Source: Rubrivivax sp. (GTDB lineage: Bacteria > Pseudomonadota > Gammaproteobacteria > Burkholderiales > Burkholderiaceae_C). From it: DNA of 48,090 nt. The DNA is taken from positions 1 to 48,090 of the forward strand of contig JAJTDE010000012.1 of assembly GCA_021298085.1 (NCBI GenBank). Direction: 5' to 3'. The notes below the pieces were generated by a model. The model saw only the letters and a list, made by a program, of their open reading frames with translations. It was not told where the DNA came from and searched no databases. The position numbers and the translations under genes are program-made. Positions 47,394 to 48,090 of the stretch are shown here, one piece after another; positions within the stretch are counted from its first letter, which is position 1; every line of letters begins with the position of its first letter.

Positions 47394-47963
47394 TCACAGC
47401 AAACCCGGGTGCGGATTGGCGATGCAGCGGTAGAAGGCGCCCAGCTTGCGCACCAGCAGCACCTGGGCACCCTCTTCAAACACCTCGTCGTCGACATCGG
47501 GCTCCACCATCAGGTAGTGCGTTCGGCCATGGGCGTCCTTGACCCTGGCCTGCGCCGCCAGGCCGCGCCGCGCCGCGCCCGCCACTACCACGCCCACGCG
47601 GCCGAGCAGCGTCTGCTCACTGACGGCACTGGTCTCGTCGCGCGGGATGATGTGGGCCACCAGCGCACCCAGCCCGCGCACCGTGGCCAGACCGGCCGGC
47701 ACGGCCAGCAGCCCGGCCAGCCACGCCGGCAGGTAGGTGCCCATGAAGCCCTGGGCGACCATCTGCAGGCTGTAGCCAAACACCGTGTAGCCACACAGGA
47801 ACAGCAGCAGCAGCACCAGGGCCGGTACGCGGCCCAGGTGCAGCCAGCCCAGCACCTTGTCCAGGCCGCTTTCACCGCCGCCCTCGGGCAGCCAGTCGTC
47901 CAGCCAGTTGCTGGGGCTCATGGACACCAGCATGCCCAGCCCTTCCAGCAGGGCGATGCCCAC
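47394..47963 (-). CDS. yqiJ: YqiJ-family membrane protein
   Basis: This 189-aa protein resembles Escherichia coli YqiJ, partner of flotillin YqiK. It has two to four N-terminal spans (GRVPALVLLLLFLCGYTVFG, AWLAGLLAVPAGLATVRG) and a C-terminal OB-like (NfeD-type) domain after IIPRDETSAVSEQTLLG, ending VLLVRKLGAFYRCI. NfeD-type proteins pair with flotillins. The start is probably GTG at 47963; the frame is open upstream but overlaps the preceding gene's end. Confidence 0.88.
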   Translation of the reverse strand: MGIALLEGLGMLVSMSPSNWLDDWLPEGGGESGLDKVLGWLHLGRVPALVLLLLFLCGYTVFGYSLQMVAQGFMGTYLPAWLAGLLAVPAGLATVRGLGALVAHIIPRDETSAVSEQTLLGRVGVVVAGAARRGLAAQARVKDAHGRTHYLMVEPDVDDEVFEEGAQVLLVRKLGAFYRCIANPHPGLL

Positions 47964-47989
47964 GATCAGCGCAAAGCCCCGCCGTCGAC

Positions 47990-48090
47990 TCAGGCCTTGC
48001 CGGCCTTCAGCTGGGCCAGCCGCTCGTTGATCTTGTTGCTGCGCACCAGGTCGTCCAGCTCCTTCAGACGGGCGGCCTGCTGCAGCGTCT
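47990..48090 (-). CDS. PspA/IM30-type protein, C-terminal fragment (cut by window edge)
   Basis: Only the last 32 residues are in the window: TLQQAARLKELDDLVRSNKI continuing to RLAQLKAGKA and a TGA stop (47990-47992). The charged, helical sequence and its position in front of YqiJ- and flotillin-type genes suggest a PspA/YjfJ-family protein, which binds membranes under envelope stress. The fragment is too short for a firm assignment. Confidence 0.6.
   Translation of the reverse strand, partial: TLQQAARLKELDDLVRSNKINERLAQLKAGKA

Overview
The window is a GC-rich, densely packed chromosomal segment. Its gene content and order point to a betaproteobacterium of the order Burkholderiales. The indicators are a ybeZ-ybeY pair, recA-recX, sucCD next to a TerC-type gene, type IV pilins with sigma-54 promoters, a PF10136-type 'site-specific recombinase' beside mltA and apaG, and a fused indolepyruvate oxidoreductase with a divergent Lrp regulator. 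I see no rRNA, tRNA, CRISPR array, insertion sequence or prophage, and no gene-free stretch longer than about 260 bases.

Layout. 1-2400: hemB (heme synthesis) and a CorA-type metal transporter, preceded by a minus-strand terminator hairpin that no visible gene explains. 2359-3884 (minus): ybeY and ybeZ. 4000-6640 (plus): a 7TM histidine kinase and its LuxR-type response regulator. 6689-10254: ruvA coupled to uvrA. 10345-12811 (minus): an H1-like/SWIB protein and a BepA-type periplasmic protease; then moaC (plus). 13463-17362 (minus): a pilin locus with a PglL/Wzy-type oligosaccharyltransferase, an intact pilin, a decayed pilin pseudogene and a second intact pilin. Both intact pilins have well-spaced -24/-12 promoters. 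17588-21857 (minus): a TerC membrane protein, a Hanks kinase, a PP2C phosphatase, an FHA protein and a metallo-beta-lactamase-fold phosphodiesterase. 22027-26037 (minus): sucCD, recX and recA, the last with a LexA box.

26205-32442 (minus): a coupled c-di-GMP pair (PAS-GGDQF-EAL and HD-GYP-like), an Ldh/malate-type dehydrogenase, a VanX-type D-Ala-D-Ala dipeptidase and rpe. 32474-37225 (minus): a six-gene run with overlapping start and stop codons. It encodes a secreted alpha/beta hydrolase, an O-antigen ligase/polymerase-like membrane protein, a lipoprotein, a secreted EF-hand protein and two small single-span membrane proteins. This is the strongest candidate for an undescribed system. It sits between rpe and apaG and looks like an envelope glycan or secreted-polymer module, but I cannot name its function. 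37316-41279 (plus): apaG, the PF10136 membrane protein and mltA, with a small antisense membrane-protein gene. 41284-45553: a divergent Lrp regulator and indolepyruvate ferredoxin oxidoreductase. 45585-48090 (minus): a PspA-type protein (cut by the window edge), a YqiJ-type protein and a flotillin, which together form an envelope-stress or membrane-domain module.

Many start codons are inferred. Adjacent genes repeatedly overlap as ATGA or GTGA, so I used those overlaps, Shine-Dalgarno matches and codon use to choose starts. Where the choice is weak I say so.
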